A DNA stretch of 6,113 bases, taken from positions 1 to 6,113 of the forward strand of contig JACQVT010000244.1 in assembly GCA_016209665.1 (NCBI GenBank). The letters run 5' to 3'. Under the pieces are notes generated by a model that was not told the origin of the DNA, searched no databases, and worked only from the letters and a program-made list of their open reading frames with translations. Position 1 is the stretch's first letter. The number at the start of each line of letters is the position of its first letter. The translations under genes and the position numbers were made by a program. Positions 6,060 through 6,113 of this stretch are shown here, one piece after another. The stretch comes from Planctomycetota bacterium (lineage in GTDB: Bacteria > Planctomycetota > Phycisphaerae > UBA1845 > PWPN01).

Positions 6060-6113
6060 GAGTACAGTTTTCGATTTCAACAGCGTGGCTACGTTGCCCG
6101 GCGGACGGGTTCA
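6060..6113. other. Short tail without an identifiable gene
   Basis: One plus-strand frame stays open to the window edge (reading through as VKGLSTVFDFNSVATLPGGRV from about 6049), but it has no start signal and no recognisable domain. It may be the beginning of the next element or simply spacer. Confidence 0.3.

Noticed and set aside
6037..6072. Palindrome read as a Rho-independent terminator
   Set aside because: The stem is strong, but the TTTT run begins 9 nt after it and is short, unlike a functional U-tract.
6103..6113. GGACGGGTTCA resembling the T-arm of a tRNA or tmRNA 3' end
   Set aside because: The window ends within the would-be T-loop and no D-arm, anticodon arm or acceptor partner is visible upstream. 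The match is too short to call, although it would be interesting as an attachment site if the flanking sequence supported it.

Overview
The window is a GC-rich bacterial chromosome segment, most likely from a planctomycete or a related environmental lineage. This placement rests on gene style: a twin-arginine-tagged aldo/keto reductase-like protein, a small multiheme cytochrome, a UPF0158 protein and high third-position GC. No marker gene proves it.

Layout: (1) 1-1257, minus strand: an NCS1-type (cytosine/purine/allantoin-like) permease, cut off at its C-terminus by the window edge. (2) 1258-1562: a divergent control region with two adjacent palindromes and a possible promoter facing right. 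(3) 1563-3150, plus strand: a tight two-gene unit, an aldo/keto reductase-fold protein with a Tat-like signal followed 4 nt later by a membrane-anchored tetraheme c-type cytochrome. (4) 3151-3399: a spacer with a TATAAT box and a strong bulged hairpin, likely the leader of the next gene. (5) 3400-3897: a UPF0158-family protein of unknown function. (6) 3898-4772: about 875 nt with no convincing gene, apart from one weak 44-codon ORF with a good ribosome binding site. (7) 4773-6046: an ATP-binding protein of the AAA/OLD type, overlapped by a 55-codon ORF that looks like the N-terminus of a DUF3226 protein. That second ORF ends early, exactly inside a 10-bp perfect inverted repeat. (8) 6047-6113: remainder of the palindrome and a short tail without an identifiable gene.

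The left half looks like ordinary metabolic or respiratory chromosome. The reductase-like protein and the cytochrome are probably both exported and co-transcribed, but the reductase appears to lack most of the usual AKR catalytic residues, so its chemistry is open. The right end looks like accessory DNA: an ATPase plus DUF3226 pair resembling the two-gene ATPase/TOPRIM layouts seen in defence systems, with the second gene broken at a palindromic junction. That pair and its junction are the best candidates for something new here. All family assignments are by eye from translated motifs; no database search was run.
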